This document shows, piece by piece, positions 8,682 to 17,735 of a stretch of DNA of 64,000 bases. This stretch comes from Algorimicrobium sediminis (lineage in GTDB: Bacteria > Bacteroidota > Bacteroidia > Flavobacteriales > Flavobacteriaceae): NCBI RefSeq assembly GCF_042684585.1, contig NZ_JBHULS010000006.1, positions 47,942 through 111,941 of the forward strand. The letters are read 5' to 3'. Numbering within the stretch: position 1 is the stretch's first letter; each line of letters starts with the position of its first letter. The notes beneath the pieces are model-generated. The model did not search any database. It saw nothing but the letters and a program-made list of their open reading frames with translations, and had not been told where the DNA came from. The position numbers and the translations under genes are program-made.

Positions 8682-8755
8682 GCCGATGTAGCTCAGCTGG
8701 CTAGAGCAGCTGATTTGTAATCAGCAGGTCGTGGGTTCGAGTCCCTCCATCGGCT
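8682..8755 (+). tRNA. tRNA-Thr (TGT)
   Basis: A 74-nt cloverleaf: acceptor GCCGATG/CATCGGC, anticodon loop TTTGTAA with anticodon TGT, T loop GGTTCGAGTCC, no encoded CCA. It is identical to the copy at 27071-27144. Confidence 0.96.
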
Positions 8756-8793
8756 CAAAAAAAAGTTTTTTGAAATAGTGAATTAAAGCATTA

Positions 8794-8875
<82 letters not shown>

Positions 8876-9080
8876 CAAAGCTTTTAAATAAGCTGCCATC
8901 AAAAGTTTACTTTTGTAGTGTAGCGTTTAATAAGTTGCAGTAAGAATATATTCTTACAGAAATACTGGTAAAAAGCAGTATTAAAAAACATGTAAAAATT
9001 CGCTTATTTAGGATTGTAGTAGCAATCTTAAATTTGAAATAATGAACACCTTTTAAATTTAGAAATAAATTTAAAGAAAC

Positions 9081-9153
9081 GCGAGAGTAGCTCAGTTGGT
9101 AGAGCGTCAGCCTTCCAAGCTGAATGTCGCCGGTTCGAACCCGGTCTCTCGCT
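9081..9153 (+). tRNA. tRNA-Gly (TCC)
   Basis: A 73-nt cloverleaf; acceptor GCGAGAG/CTCTCGC, anticodon loop CTTCCAA (TCC), T arm CCGGTTCGAACCCGG. Confidence 0.96.
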
Positions 9154-9235
9154 CTAAATTTCCTGAATAGTTAGGAAACTCTTCTTTTTAGTGTTGTTTT
9201 AAATGGGCAAATAAAAAGTAGGGAATGAACGTTAC

Positions 9236-9307
9236 GCCGGTGTAGCTCAGTGGTAGAGCGTTTCCTTGGTAAGGAAGAGGCCACGGGTTCAATTCCCGTC
9301 ATTGGCT
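9236..9307 (+). tRNA. tRNA-Thr (GGT)
   Basis: A 72-nt cloverleaf; acceptor GCCGGTG/CATTGGC with two G-T pairs, anticodon loop TTGGTAA (GGT), T arm CGGGTTCAATTCCCG. It ends 58 bases before tuf. Confidence 0.95.
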
Positions 9308-9365
9308 CAATTTTTTTAAAAGAATAATTAAGTACTAATATAAATTAAGATTAAATAAATTAAAC

Positions 9366-10553
9366 ATGGCAAAGGCAACTTTCGATCGTTCAAAACCACA
9401 CCTAAATATAGGTACTATTGGACACGTAGATCACGGTAAAACAACTTTAACTGCTGCTATTACTAAAGTATTAGCTGATGCAGGTTTTTCAGAAGCAAGA
9501 TCATTCGATCAAATTGATAACGCTCCAGAAGAGAAAGAAAGAGGTATCACTATTAATACTTCACACGTAGAATATGCAACGCAAAACCGTCACTACGCAC
9601 ACGTAGATTGTCCAGGTCACGCGGATTACGTTAAGAACATGGTAACTGGTGCCGCTCAAATGGATGGTGCAATTTTAGTGGTTGCGGCTACTGATGGTCC
9701 TATGCCACAAACAAGAGAGCACATCCTTTTAGGTCGTCAAGTAGGTATTCCTCGTATTGTTGTATTCATGAACAAAGTGGATATGGTGGACGATGAAGAG
9801 CTTATCGAGTTAGTAGATATGGAAGTTAGAGATTTATTATCATTCTACGAGTATGATGGTGATAATGGTCCTGTTATTGCTGGTTCTGCATTAGGTGCCT
9901 TAAATGGTGAGCAGAAGTGGGTTGATACAGTTTTAGAATTAATGGAAGCTGTAGATAACTGGATTGAGGAGCCACAGCGTGAGGTTGATAAAGATTTCTT
10001 AATGCCAATTGAAGATGTATTCTCTATTACTGGTCGTGGTACTGTTGCTACTGGTCGTATTGAAACTGGTATTGCTAAAACAGGTGATCCTGTAGAAATT
10101 ATTGGTATGGGTGCTGAAAAGTTAACTTCTACTATTACAGGTATTGAAATGTTCCGTCAAATTCTTGATAGAGGTGAGGCTGGTGATAATGCTGGTATCT
10201 TATTAAGAGGTATTGAGAAAACTCAAATCTCTAGAGGTATGGTAATCTGTAAGCCAGGTTCTGTAACACCACACGCTAAATTTAAGGCAGAGGTTTATAT
10301 CCTTAAGAAAGAAGAAGGTGGTCGTCATACACCATTCCATAACAACTACCGTCCACAGTTTTACGTACGTACAACGGATGTAACAGGTAATATTTCGTTA
10401 CCAGAAGGTGTTGAAATGGTTATGCCTGGTGATAACTTGACAATTCACGTTGATTTAATTCAGCCAATTGCCATGAACGTTGGTCTTCGTTTCGCTATCC
10501 GTGAAGGTGGTAGAACTGTAGGTGCAGGTCAGGTAACTGAAATTTTAGATTAA
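9366..10553 (+). CDS. tuf: Elongation factor Tu
   Basis: A 395-residue GTPase that delivers aminoacyl-tRNA to the ribosome. G1 GHVDHGKT (19-26), the switch region RGITINTSHVEY, DCPGH, NKVD and the C-terminal beta-barrel ending VGAGQVTEILD are all intact. It lies within a tRNA cluster (four before, tRNA-Trp after), the arrangement expected for the tufB-type copy next to secE-nusG. Confidence 0.98.
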   Translation: MAKATFDRSKPHLNIGTIGHVDHGKTTLTAAITKVLADAGFSEARSFDQIDNAPEEKERGITINTSHVEYATQNRHYAHVDCPGHADYVKNMVTGAAQMDGAILVVAATDGPMPQTREHILLGRQVGIPRIVVFMNKVDMVDDEELIELVDMEVRDLLSFYEYDGDNGPVIAGSALGALNGEQKWVDTVLELMEAVDNWIEEPQREVDKDFLMPIEDVFSITGRGTVATGRIETGIAKTGDPVEIIGMGAEKLTSTITGIEMFRQILDRGEAGDNAGILLRGIEKTQISRGMVICKPGSVTPHAKFKAEVYILKKEEGGRHTPFHNNYRPQFYVRTTDVTGNISLPEGVEMVMPGDNLTIHVDLIQPIAMNVGLRFAIREGGRTVGAGQVTEILD

Positions 10554-10581
10554 TAATTATCTAATACACTAATATAAAGTT

Positions 10582-10621
10582 AAGGTATTCCTCCCTTTTT
10601 TGTGGGACCACGGAATACCTT
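10582..10621 (+). other. Hairpin between tuf and tRNA-Trp
   Basis: AAGGTATTC (10582-10590) pairs with GAATACCTT (10613-10621), with CCC/GGG inside. There is no T run, so it looks more like a processing or mRNA-stability hairpin than a terminator. Confidence 0.5.
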
Positions 10622-10632
10622 GACTTGTATTT

Positions 10633-10705
10633 ACGGGTTTAGCTCAGTTGGTAGAGCACTGGTCTCCAAAACCAGGTGTCGTGAGTTCGAGTCTCGCAAC
10701 CCGTG
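10633..10705 (+). tRNA. tRNA-Trp (CCA)
   Basis: A 73-nt cloverleaf; acceptor ACGGGTT/AACCCGT, discriminator G, anticodon loop CTCCAAA (CCA). It sits between tuf and secE as in many bacteria. Confidence 0.96.
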
Positions 10706-10764
10706 CAATTTATGAAGCAAAGAGTTTATGTTTTCTTTGCTGTGCATTAAAACAATTAAAAACA

Positions 10765-10962
10765 ATGGCTGGAATAGTAAACTATATAAAAGAATCATTT
10801 GGAGAGCTAAAAAACAATGTTACTTGGCCAACTTGGGCAGAAGGACAAAAGTTAACTGTGGTAGTAGCAGTGTTCTCTATTATTTTCTCACTAGCTATTT
10901 GGGGTGTCGATACGGTTTTTAGCAAAGCCATAAGTACTTACTTTCATTGGATTAACGGTTAA
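10765..10962 (+). CDS. secE: Preprotein translocase subunit SecE
   Basis: A 65-residue single-span SecE: amphipathic helix with the family motif ELKNNVTWPTW (about 15-25), then one membrane helix. It clamps SecY in the translocon. The frame is open further upstream, through tRNA-Trp, but the ATG at 10765 after an A-rich stretch gives the normal family start MAGIVNYIKES. nusG follows by 11 bases. Confidence 0.95.
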   Translation: MAGIVNYIKESFGELKNNVTWPTWAEGQKLTVVVAVFSIIFSLAIWGVDTVFSKAISTYFHWING

Positions 10963-10973
10963 AAATAGTTTTT

Positions 10974-11528
10974 ATGTCTGAAGATAATGGAAAAAAGTGG
11001 TACGTCGTTCGAGCAGTAAGTGGTCAGGAAAATAAGATAAAAGCCTATATAGAAACCGAAATTGCCCGTTTGGGTTACGAAGATTTCGTAGAGCAAGTGC
11101 TCGTTCCAACCGAAAAAGTTGTGCAAATTCGCAACGGCAAGAAAACAAACAAAGAAAAGGTTTACTTCCCAGGCTACATCATGATTAAAGCGAACCTTAC
11201 TGGCGAGATCCCTCACATAATTAAGTCGGTTACAAACGTAATTGGCTTTTTAGGTGAAACCAAAGGAGGCGATCCGGTGCCGTTAAGACAATCTGAAGTA
11301 AATAGAATGTTAGGTAAAGTAGATGAATTGTCTATTCATGCCGATACTAATGTGGCCATCCCTTACACAGTTGGAGAAACTGTTAAGGTTATTGATGGAC
11401 CGTTTAATGGTTTCGATGGTACCATCGAAAAAATTAATGAAGAAAAGCGTAAACTTGAAGTAATGGTTAAAATTTTCGGAAGAAAAACCCCATTGGAGTT
11501 AAGTTATATGCAAGTAGAAAAAGTATAA
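10974..11528 (+). CDS. nusG: Transcription termination/antitermination protein NusG
   Basis: A 184-residue NusG with N-terminal NGN domain (KWYVVRAVSGQENK, VYFPGYIMIKANL) and C-terminal KOW domain (VIDGPFNGFDGTIEKI). It binds RNA polymerase and couples it to the ribosome or Rho. Position between secE and rplK is the usual one. Confidence 0.97.
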   Translation: MSEDNGKKWYVVRAVSGQENKIKAYIETEIARLGYEDFVEQVLVPTEKVVQIRNGKKTNKEKVYFPGYIMIKANLTGEIPHIIKSVTNVIGFLGETKGGDPVPLRQSEVNRMLGKVDELSIHADTNVAIPYTVGETVKVIDGPFNGFDGTIEKINEEKRKLEVMVKIFGRKTPLELSYMQVEKV

Positions 11529-11600
11529 TAGTTGTTACGATTATAACCTGTAATCTTAAGCTTCTAAAATTGAGGTTACAACCAAACTAAATTATTAAAA

Positions 11601-12041
11601 ATGGCAAAAGAGTTAAGTAAAGTAGTTAAACTACAAGTTAGGGGAGGTGCAGCGAATCCATCGCCACCGGTTGGACCCGCTTTAGGTGCCGCTGGAGTTA
11701 ATATCATGGAGTTCTGTAAGCAGTTTAATGCAAGAACCCAAGATAAACCTGGTAAAGTTTTACCAGTGGTTATTTCGGTATACAAAGACAAATCATTCGA
11801 CTTTGTTATCAAAACACCACCTGCAGCTGTACAATTATTAGAAGCGGCCAAAGTTAAAAAAGGTTCAGGTGAACCACACATTAAAAAAGTAGCAAAAGTT
11901 TCTTGGGATGATATCAGAGCTATAGCAGAAGACAAAATGCAAGATTTAAATGCATTTACAATTGAATCTGCTATGACTATGATTGCTGGTACTGCAAGAT
12001 CAATGGGAATCTCTATTAAAGGTGGTACAGCCCCTAATTAA
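11601..12041 (+). CDS. rplK: 50S ribosomal protein uL11
   Basis: A 146-residue L11 with the N-terminal GGAANPSPPVGPALG segment and C-terminal RNA-binding domain ending GTARSMGI. It forms the GTPase-associated centre with 23S rRNA and the L10-L12 stalk. First gene of the rplKAJL-rpoBC run; rplA starts 17 bases after its stop. Confidence 0.97.
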   Translation: MAKELSKVVKLQVRGGAANPSPPVGPALGAAGVNIMEFCKQFNARTQDKPGKVLPVVISVYKDKSFDFVIKTPPAAVQLLEAAKVKKGSGEPHIKKVAKVSWDDIRAIAEDKMQDLNAFTIESAMTMIAGTARSMGISIKGGTAPN

Positions 12042-12058
12042 TCTAAAAAAATTGTAAA

Positions 12059-12748
12059 ATGGCAAGATTAACAAAGAAACAAAAAGAAGCTGCAGCTAAA
12101 ATTGAAAAAGGTAGACTTTACTCTATTGATGAGGCTTCAGCATTAGTAAAAGAAATTACAAGCACAAATTTTGATGCATCTGTAGATATAGCTGTTCGTT
12201 TAGGAGTAGATCCTAGAAAAGCTAATCAAATGGTACGTGGCGTAGTAACATTACCTCACGGTACTGGTAAAGATGTGAAAGTTTTGGCTTTAGTAACACC
12301 AGACAAAGAAGCAGAAGCTAAAGAAGCCGGTGCCGATTTTGTAGGTTTAGATGAGTATTTGGATAAAATTAAAGGTGGCTGGACCGATGTGGATGTTATT
12401 GTAACCATGCCAAGTGTAATGGGTAAATTAGGTCCATTAGGTCGTATTTTAGGCCCACGTGGTTTAATGCCTAATCCAAAAACAGGTACGGTAACTATGG
12501 ATATTGGCAAAGCTGTTAGCGATGTTAAAGCTGGTAAAATTGACTTTAAGGTTGATAAAACAGGTATTGTTCACGCCGCTATTGGTAAAGTATCTTTTAG
12601 CCCAGACAAAATTGCAGGTAATGCAAACGAATTATTACAAACAATAATAAAACTTAAGCCAACTGCCGCTAAAGGCGTTTATGTGAAGAGCATTTTTATG
12701 TCTAGTACCATGAGTCCGAGTATAGCTGTAGATACTAAAATAGGTTAA
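12059..12748 (+). CDS. rplA: 50S ribosomal protein uL1
   Basis: A 229-residue L1 (family about 230) with the signature GPRGLMPNPKTGTV and the two-domain pattern of the L1 stalk, which moves deacylated tRNA out of the E site. In many bacteria L1 represses its own operon; no clear binding hairpin is seen here. Confidence 0.97.
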   Translation: MARLTKKQKEAAAKIEKGRLYSIDEASALVKEITSTNFDASVDIAVRLGVDPRKANQMVRGVVTLPHGTGKDVKVLALVTPDKEAEAKEAGADFVGLDEYLDKIKGGWTDVDVIVTMPSVMGKLGPLGRILGPRGLMPNPKTGTVTMDIGKAVSDVKAGKIDFKVDKTGIVHAAIGKVSFSPDKIAGNANELLQTIIKLKPTAAKGVYVKSIFMSSTMSPSIAVDTKIG

Positions 12749-12767
12749 GTAGTTAAAAACTTTTATT

Positions 12768-13289
12768 ATGACAAGAGAAGAAAAATCACATGTAATCAAA
12801 GAATTAACTGCCCAATTAGCCGATAACTCAAATATCTATTTAGCTGATATTTCCGGTTTAAATGCAGGAGCAACATCCGATTTGCGTCGGGCGTGTTTCA
12901 AAGCAAATGTGCAGTTAGCAGTGGTTAAAAATACCTTACTTCAAAAAGCAATGGAGGCGTCGGATAAGGATTTCGGCGATTTGCCTTCTACGTTAAAAGG
13001 CAATACATCTATTATGTATTCTGAAGTGGGTAATGCACCAGCCAAAGTTATTCAAAACTTCCGTAAAAAATCTCAAATGCCTATCCTTAAAGGCGCATTT
13101 ATTGAAGAGGCTATTTACGTAGGCGATGAAAACCTAGATGCTTTAGTTAATATCAAATCTAAAGAAGAGGTTATTGGCGATATTATTGGCTTATTACAGT
13201 CGCCAGCTAAAAATGTTGTATCTGCACTTAAATCAAGTGGCGGTAAACTGGCTGGTATATTAAAAACACTATCCGAAAAAGAAGGGTAG
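12768..13289 (+). CDS. rplJ: 50S ribosomal protein uL10
   Basis: A 173-residue L10, base of the ribosomal stalk, with the N-terminal RNA-binding part (YLADISGLNAGATSDLR, AVVKNTLLQKAME) and the C-terminal helix that holds L7/L12 dimers (residues about 135-173). Begins 19 bases after rplA and is followed by rplL. Confidence 0.97.
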   Translation: MTREEKSHVIKELTAQLADNSNIYLADISGLNAGATSDLRRACFKANVQLAVVKNTLLQKAMEASDKDFGDLPSTLKGNTSIMYSEVGNAPAKVIQNFRKKSQMPILKGAFIEEAIYVGDENLDALVNIKSKEEVIGDIIGLLQSPAKNVVSALKSSGGKLAGILKTLSEKEG

Positions 13290-13357
13290 TAGTTACAAAA
13301 ACGTACGCACTTAATTACAATTATATTATTATTAAAAACTATTAAAACGATAGAAAA

Positions 13358-13732
13358 ATGGCAGATTTAAAAGATTTCGCAGAACAATTAGTTAACTTAA
13401 CAGTAAAAGAAGTTAATGAGTTAGCTACTATATTAAAAGAAGAATACGGTATAGAGCCTGCTGCTGCAGCTGTTGCTATGGCTGGTCCTGTTGCTGGTGG
13501 TGGCGAAGCCGCTGAAGAGCAAACAGAGTTTAACGTAATGTTAAAGTCGGCTGGTAGTTCAAAATTAGCAGTTGTAAAATTAGTTAAAGAATTAACTGGT
13601 TTAGGATTAAAAGAAGCTAAAGGATTAGTTGATGATGCACCAAGTTTAATTAAAGAAGGTGTTTCTAAAGACGAAGCAGAAGCTTTGAAAACTCAATTAG
13701 AGGAAGCAGGAGCAGAGGTTGAGCTTAAGTAA
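13358..13732 (+). CDS. rplL: 50S ribosomal protein bL12
   Basis: A 124-residue L7/L12: N-terminal dimerisation helices, an Ala/Gly-rich hinge (about 39-53) and the C-terminal factor-binding domain with KLAVVKLVKELTGLGLKEAK. It recruits translation GTPases. A hairpin in the gap to rpoB may adjust the ratio of stalk protein to polymerase. Confidence 0.97.
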   Translation: MADLKDFAEQLVNLTVKEVNELATILKEEYGIEPAAAAVAMAGPVAGGGEAAEEQTEFNVMLKSAGSSKLAVVKLVKELTGLGLKEAKGLVDDAPSLIKEGVSKDEAEALKTQLEEAGAEVELK

Positions 13733-13760
13733 TTTAAGCCTCCAAAAACATTACGGTTTA

Positions 13761-13791
13761 GGTCTAAAGTGAACACTTTTAGGCCTAGACC
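13761..13791 (+). other. Hairpin in the rplL-rpoB gap
   Basis: GGTCTA (13761-13766) pairs with TAGACC (13786-13791), with AAGTG/CACTT inside. No T run follows. In other bacteria this gap holds a partial terminator or RNase III site; the role here is inference. Confidence 0.45.
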
Positions 13792-13854
13792 ATTTTGCGT
13801 ATATAATCGTTACATACGCTATTTTATTATTTTTAATCAAAATTCCGCCCATTG

Positions 13855-16800
13855 ATGTTAGCAAAACAAGCTGAAAGATTAAATTTCTCGTCTATTGTAA
13901 ATAGAACACAATATCCAGATTTTATGGATATTCAGATTAAATCCTTTCAGGATTTTTTCCAGCTAGAAACAAAATCTGAAGAAAGAGGTAATGAAGGTCT
14001 TTACAATACCTTTCTTGAAAACTTCCCAATAACCGACACACGTAATCAATTTGTTTTAGAATTTTTAGATTACTTTATCGATCCACCGCGTTATACCATC
14101 GAAGAGTGTATAGAGCGCGGACTTACTTACAGTGTACCGCTTAAAGCTAGGCTAAAATTGTATTGTACAGATCCAGAACATGAGGATTTTGAAACCATTG
14201 TTCAGGATGTGTATTTAGGAACCATTCCTTACATGACGCCGTCAGGTACGTTTTGTATTAATGGTGCCGAACGTGTAGTTGTTTCGCAATTACACCGATC
14301 TCCAGGCGTATTCTTTGGCCAATCATTCCATGCAAACGGAACCAAATTATACTCTGCCAGAGTAATTCCTTTTAAAGGATCTTGGATTGAATTCGCAACA
14401 GACATCAACCAAGTAATGTATGCGTATATCGATCGAAAGAAAAAATTACCAGTTACTACCTTGTTCCGAGCTATTGGCTTTGAACGTGATAAAGATATTT
14501 TAGAAATCTTCGATCTTGCAGAGGAAGTAAAAGTTTCTAAAGCTGGTTTAAAGAAAGTTTTAGGCCGTAAACTTGCTGCTCGTGTACTAAATACATGGCA
14601 CGAGGATTTTGTTGACGAAGATACGGGCGAAGTAGTTTCTATTGAACGAAACGAAATTGTTTTAGATCGAGACACCGTTCTGGATAAAGACAATATTGAA
14701 GAAATTCTGGAAACTAGCGTAAAAACAATTTTGTTGCACAAAGAAAGTGCGCAACAAGGCGATTACGCTATTATTCATAACACACTGCAGAAAGATCCAA
14801 CAAACTCTGAAAAAGAGGCTGTTGAACATATATATAGACAATTACGTAATGCCGAGCCGCCAGATGAAGAAACGGCACGCGGTATTATTGATAAATTATT
14901 CTTCTCGGACCAACGTTACTCTTTAGGAGAGGTAGGCCGTTACAGAATGAATAAAAAACTTGGTTTAGATATTGGTATGGATAAGCAAGTGCTTACCAAA
15001 GAAGATATCATTACCATTATAAAATACCTTATTGAGTTAATTAACTCGAAAGCGGAAATAGACGATATCGATCACTTATCTAATCGTCGTGTGCGTACCG
15101 TTGGCGAGCAATTATCGCAGCAATTTGGTGTTGGTCTGGCCCGTATGGCACGAACTATTCGTGAGCGTATGAACGTGCGAGACAACGAAGTCTTTACACC
15201 TATCGATTTAATTAATGCCAAAACATTATCGTCCGTAATTAACTCATTTTTTGGTACCAACCAATTATCGCAGTTCATGGACCAAACCAATCCGTTAGCC
15301 GAAATTACGCACAAGCGTCGTTTATCAGCTCTAGGACCAGGCGGTTTATCCAGAGAACGTGCAGGTTTTGAAGTACGTGACGTCCATTACACGCATTACG
15401 GCCGTTTGTGTCCTATTGAAACACCAGAGGGACCAAACATTGGACTTATTTCTTCTCTTTCTGTGTTTGCCAAAGTAAACGCAATGGGATTCATAGAAAC
15501 GCCATACCGTAAGGTAACCGATGGCGTTGTGGATATTAAAAGCGATCCGGTTTATTTAAGTGCCGAAGAGGAAGAAGATAAATTAATTGCTCAAGCTACC
15601 GTTAAGGTAGATGATACAGGTAAAATTTTACACGATAAAGTTATTGCCCGAATGGAAGGCGATTTCCCTGTTATCGATCCTAATGAAATTCATTACACAG
15701 ACGTTGCACCTAACCAAATTGCCTCTATTTCGGCTTCCTTAATTCCATTCTTGGAGCATGATGATGCCAACCGTGCCTTAATGGGATCCAACATGATGCG
15801 TCAGGCAGTACCACTACTGCGTCCGCAGGCTCCAATTGTAGGAACAGGTTTAGAAAGACAAGTTGCTTCAGATTCGCGTGTATTAATTAATGCCGAAGGA
15901 AGTGGCGTTGTTCAGTATGTAGATGCTAACGAGATTACTATAAAATACGACCGTACAGAGGATGAGGCTAAAGTAAGCTTTGATAGCGATACCAAAACAT
16001 ATCCGCTTGTTAAGTTTAGAAAAACGAATCAAGGTACCTCTATTAACTTAAAGCCTATTGTTAAAAAAGGCGACCTTATTGAAAAAGGTCAAGTACTATG
16101 CGAAGGCTACGCTACACAAAAAGGCGAATTGGCTTTAGGTAGAAATATGAAGGTGGCTTTCATGCCTTGGAAAGGCTACAACTTTGAGGATGCTATTGTA
16201 ATTTCTGAAAAAGTAGTTCGTGAGGATATTTTCACATCTATTCATATAGATGAATACTCTTTAGAAGTTCGTGATACTAAATTAGGTAACGAAGAGCTTA
16301 CTAACGACATTCCAAACGTATCGGAAGAAGCTACAAAAGATTTGGATGAAAATGGTATGATTCGTATTGGTGCCGAAGTAAAACCAGGCGACATACTTAT
16401 TGGTAAAATTACGCCTAAAGGCGAATCGGACCCAACACCAGAAGAAAAATTATTACGTGCCATTTTTGGTGACAAGGCTGGCGATGTTAAGGACGCATCC
16501 TTAAAAGCATCACCTTCCTTAAACGGCGTGGTAATAGATAAGAAATTATTTGCTCGGGCGCTTAAGGACAAGCGTAAGCGTGCTCAAGATAAAGAGGATA
16601 TTGCTGCGCTTGAAGCGTCATATGCTAACAAGTTTAGCGAATTACAAGATGTGTTAGTTGAGAAGCTGTTCGCTATTGTTGGCGGTAAAACGGCACAAGG
16701 CGTTTATAACGATTTGGGTGAAGAAGTTCTTCCAAAAGGTAAGAAGTACACGCTGAAAATGCTTAATTCCGTAGACGATTATACACACCTAACATCTGGG

Positions 16801-17667
16801 CAATGGACAACCGACGACGATACCAATAAATTAGTTGCAGATTTAATTCACAACTACAAAATAAAAGAAAACGATTTGCAAGGATCGTTAAGACGCGAGA
16901 AGTTTACAATCTCTGTTGGTGATGAGTTACCATCTGGTATTATAAAACTAGCCAAGGTTTATATTGCCAAAAAACGGAAACTTAAAGTGGGAGATAAAAT
17001 GGCTGGACGTCACGGTAACAAAGGTATTGTAGCACGTATTGTGCGACAAGAAGATATGCCTTTCTTGGAAGATGGCACGCCAGTGGATATTGTATTAAAC
17101 CCATTAGGGGTACCTTCCCGTATGAATATTGGTCAGATTTATGAAACAGTGCTAGGTTGGGCTGGACAGAAACTGAATAAAACCTATGCTACACCAATTT
17201 TTGATGGGGCAACACTGGATCAAATTAATGAATATACGGATCAAGCCGGTATTCCAAGATTTGGACATACATATTTATACGATGGTGGTACCGGTCAACG
17301 TTTTGACCAACCAGCTACAGTAGGGGTTATTTACATGCTTAAACTAGGCCATATGGTAGACGATAAAATGCACGCGCGTTCTATTGGGCCATACTCTTTA
17401 ATTACACAGCAACCGCTTGGTGGTAAAGCACAATTTGGTGGTCAGCGTTTTGGAGAAATGGAAGTTTGGGCACTAGAAGCTTACGGTGCCTCTGCAACTT
17501 TAAGAGAAATATTGACGGTGAAATCTGATGATGTTATTGGTCGTGCTAAAACATACGAAAGTATTGTTAAAGGCGAACCAATGCCAGAGCCTGGTTTACC
17601 AGAATCTTTCAACGTACTTATGCACGAATTGAAAGGTTTAGGACTAGACATCAGATTAGAAGAATAA
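13855..17667 (+). CDS. rpoB: DNA-directed RNA polymerase subunit beta
   Basis: A 1270-residue beta subunit typical of flavobacteria. The rifampicin-pocket segment (GTNQLSQFMDQTNPLAEITH, then KRRLSALGPGGLSRER) is intact with wild-type-looking residues, and the C-terminal clamp GQRFGEMEVWALEAYGA is present. A TTG three bases earlier is in frame, but the ATG at 13855 gives MLAKQAERLNFSS and is preferred. rpoC follows after 68 bases. Confidence 0.98.
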   Translation: MLAKQAERLNFSSIVNRTQYPDFMDIQIKSFQDFFQLETKSEERGNEGLYNTFLENFPITDTRNQFVLEFLDYFIDPPRYTIEECIERGLTYSVPLKARLKLYCTDPEHEDFETIVQDVYLGTIPYMTPSGTFCINGAERVVVSQLHRSPGVFFGQSFHANGTKLYSARVIPFKGSWIEFATDINQVMYAYIDRKKKLPVTTLFRAIGFERDKDILEIFDLAEEVKVSKAGLKKVLGRKLAARVLNTWHEDFVDEDTGEVVSIERNEIVLDRDTVLDKDNIEEILETSVKTILLHKESAQQGDYAIIHNTLQKDPTNSEKEAVEHIYRQLRNAEPPDEETARGIIDKLFFSDQRYSLGEVGRYRMNKKLGLDIGMDKQVLTKEDIITIIKYLIELINSKAEIDDIDHLSNRRVRTVGEQLSQQFGVGLARMARTIRERMNVRDNEVFTPIDLINAKTLSSVINSFFGTNQLSQFMDQTNPLAEITHKRRLSALGPGGLSRERAGFEVRDVHYTHYGRLCPIETPEGPNIGLISSLSVFAKVNAMGFIETPYRKVTDGVVDIKSDPVYLSAEEEEDKLIAQATVKVDDTGKILHDKVIARMEGDFPVIDPNEIHYTDVAPNQIASISASLIPFLEHDDANRALMGSNMMRQAVPLLRPQAPIVGTGLERQVASDSRVLINAEGSGVVQYVDANEITIKYDRTEDEAKVSFDSDTKTYPLVKFRKTNQGTSINLKPIVKKGDLIEKGQVLCEGYATQKGELALGRNMKVAFMPWKGYNFEDAIVISEKVVREDIFTSIHIDEYSLEVRDTKLGNEELTNDIPNVSEEATKDLDENGMIRIGAEVKPGDILIGKITPKGESDPTPEEKLLRAIFGDKAGDVKDASLKASPSLNGVVIDKKLFARALKDKRKRAQDKEDIAALEASYANKFSELQDVLVEKLFAIVGGKTAQGVYNDLGEEVLPKGKKYTLKMLNSVDDYTHLTSGQWTTDDDTNKLVADLIHNYKIKENDLQGSLRREKFTISVGDELPSGIIKLAKVYIAKKRKLKVGDKMAGRHGNKGIVARIVRQEDMPFLEDGTPVDIVLNPLGVPSRMNIGQIYETVLGWAGQKLNKTYATPIFDGATLDQINEYTDQAGIPRFGHTYLYDGGTGQRFDQPATVGVIYMLKLGHMVDDKMHARSIGPYSLITQQPLGGKAQFGGQRFGEMEVWALEAYGASATLREILTVKSDDVIGRAKTYESIVKGEPMPEPGLPESFNVLMHELKGLGLDIRLEE

Positions 17668-17735
17668 CCAAGGTATGTTGCAATCGTTGGCTACCCATTT
17701 AAGTAGCCGACGAGCGCCTACAAAAAAGAAAAAAC

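Noticed and set aside
10648..10764. N-terminal extension of secE by 39 codons
   Set aside because: It would be read through tRNA-Trp; the ATG at 10765 gives the normal SecE start and length.
14229..16571. Long open frames on the minus strand inside rpoB (and similar ones in rpoC, rplA, rplK)
   Set aside because: They are antisense to strongly conserved coding sequence and show no protein-like features of their own.
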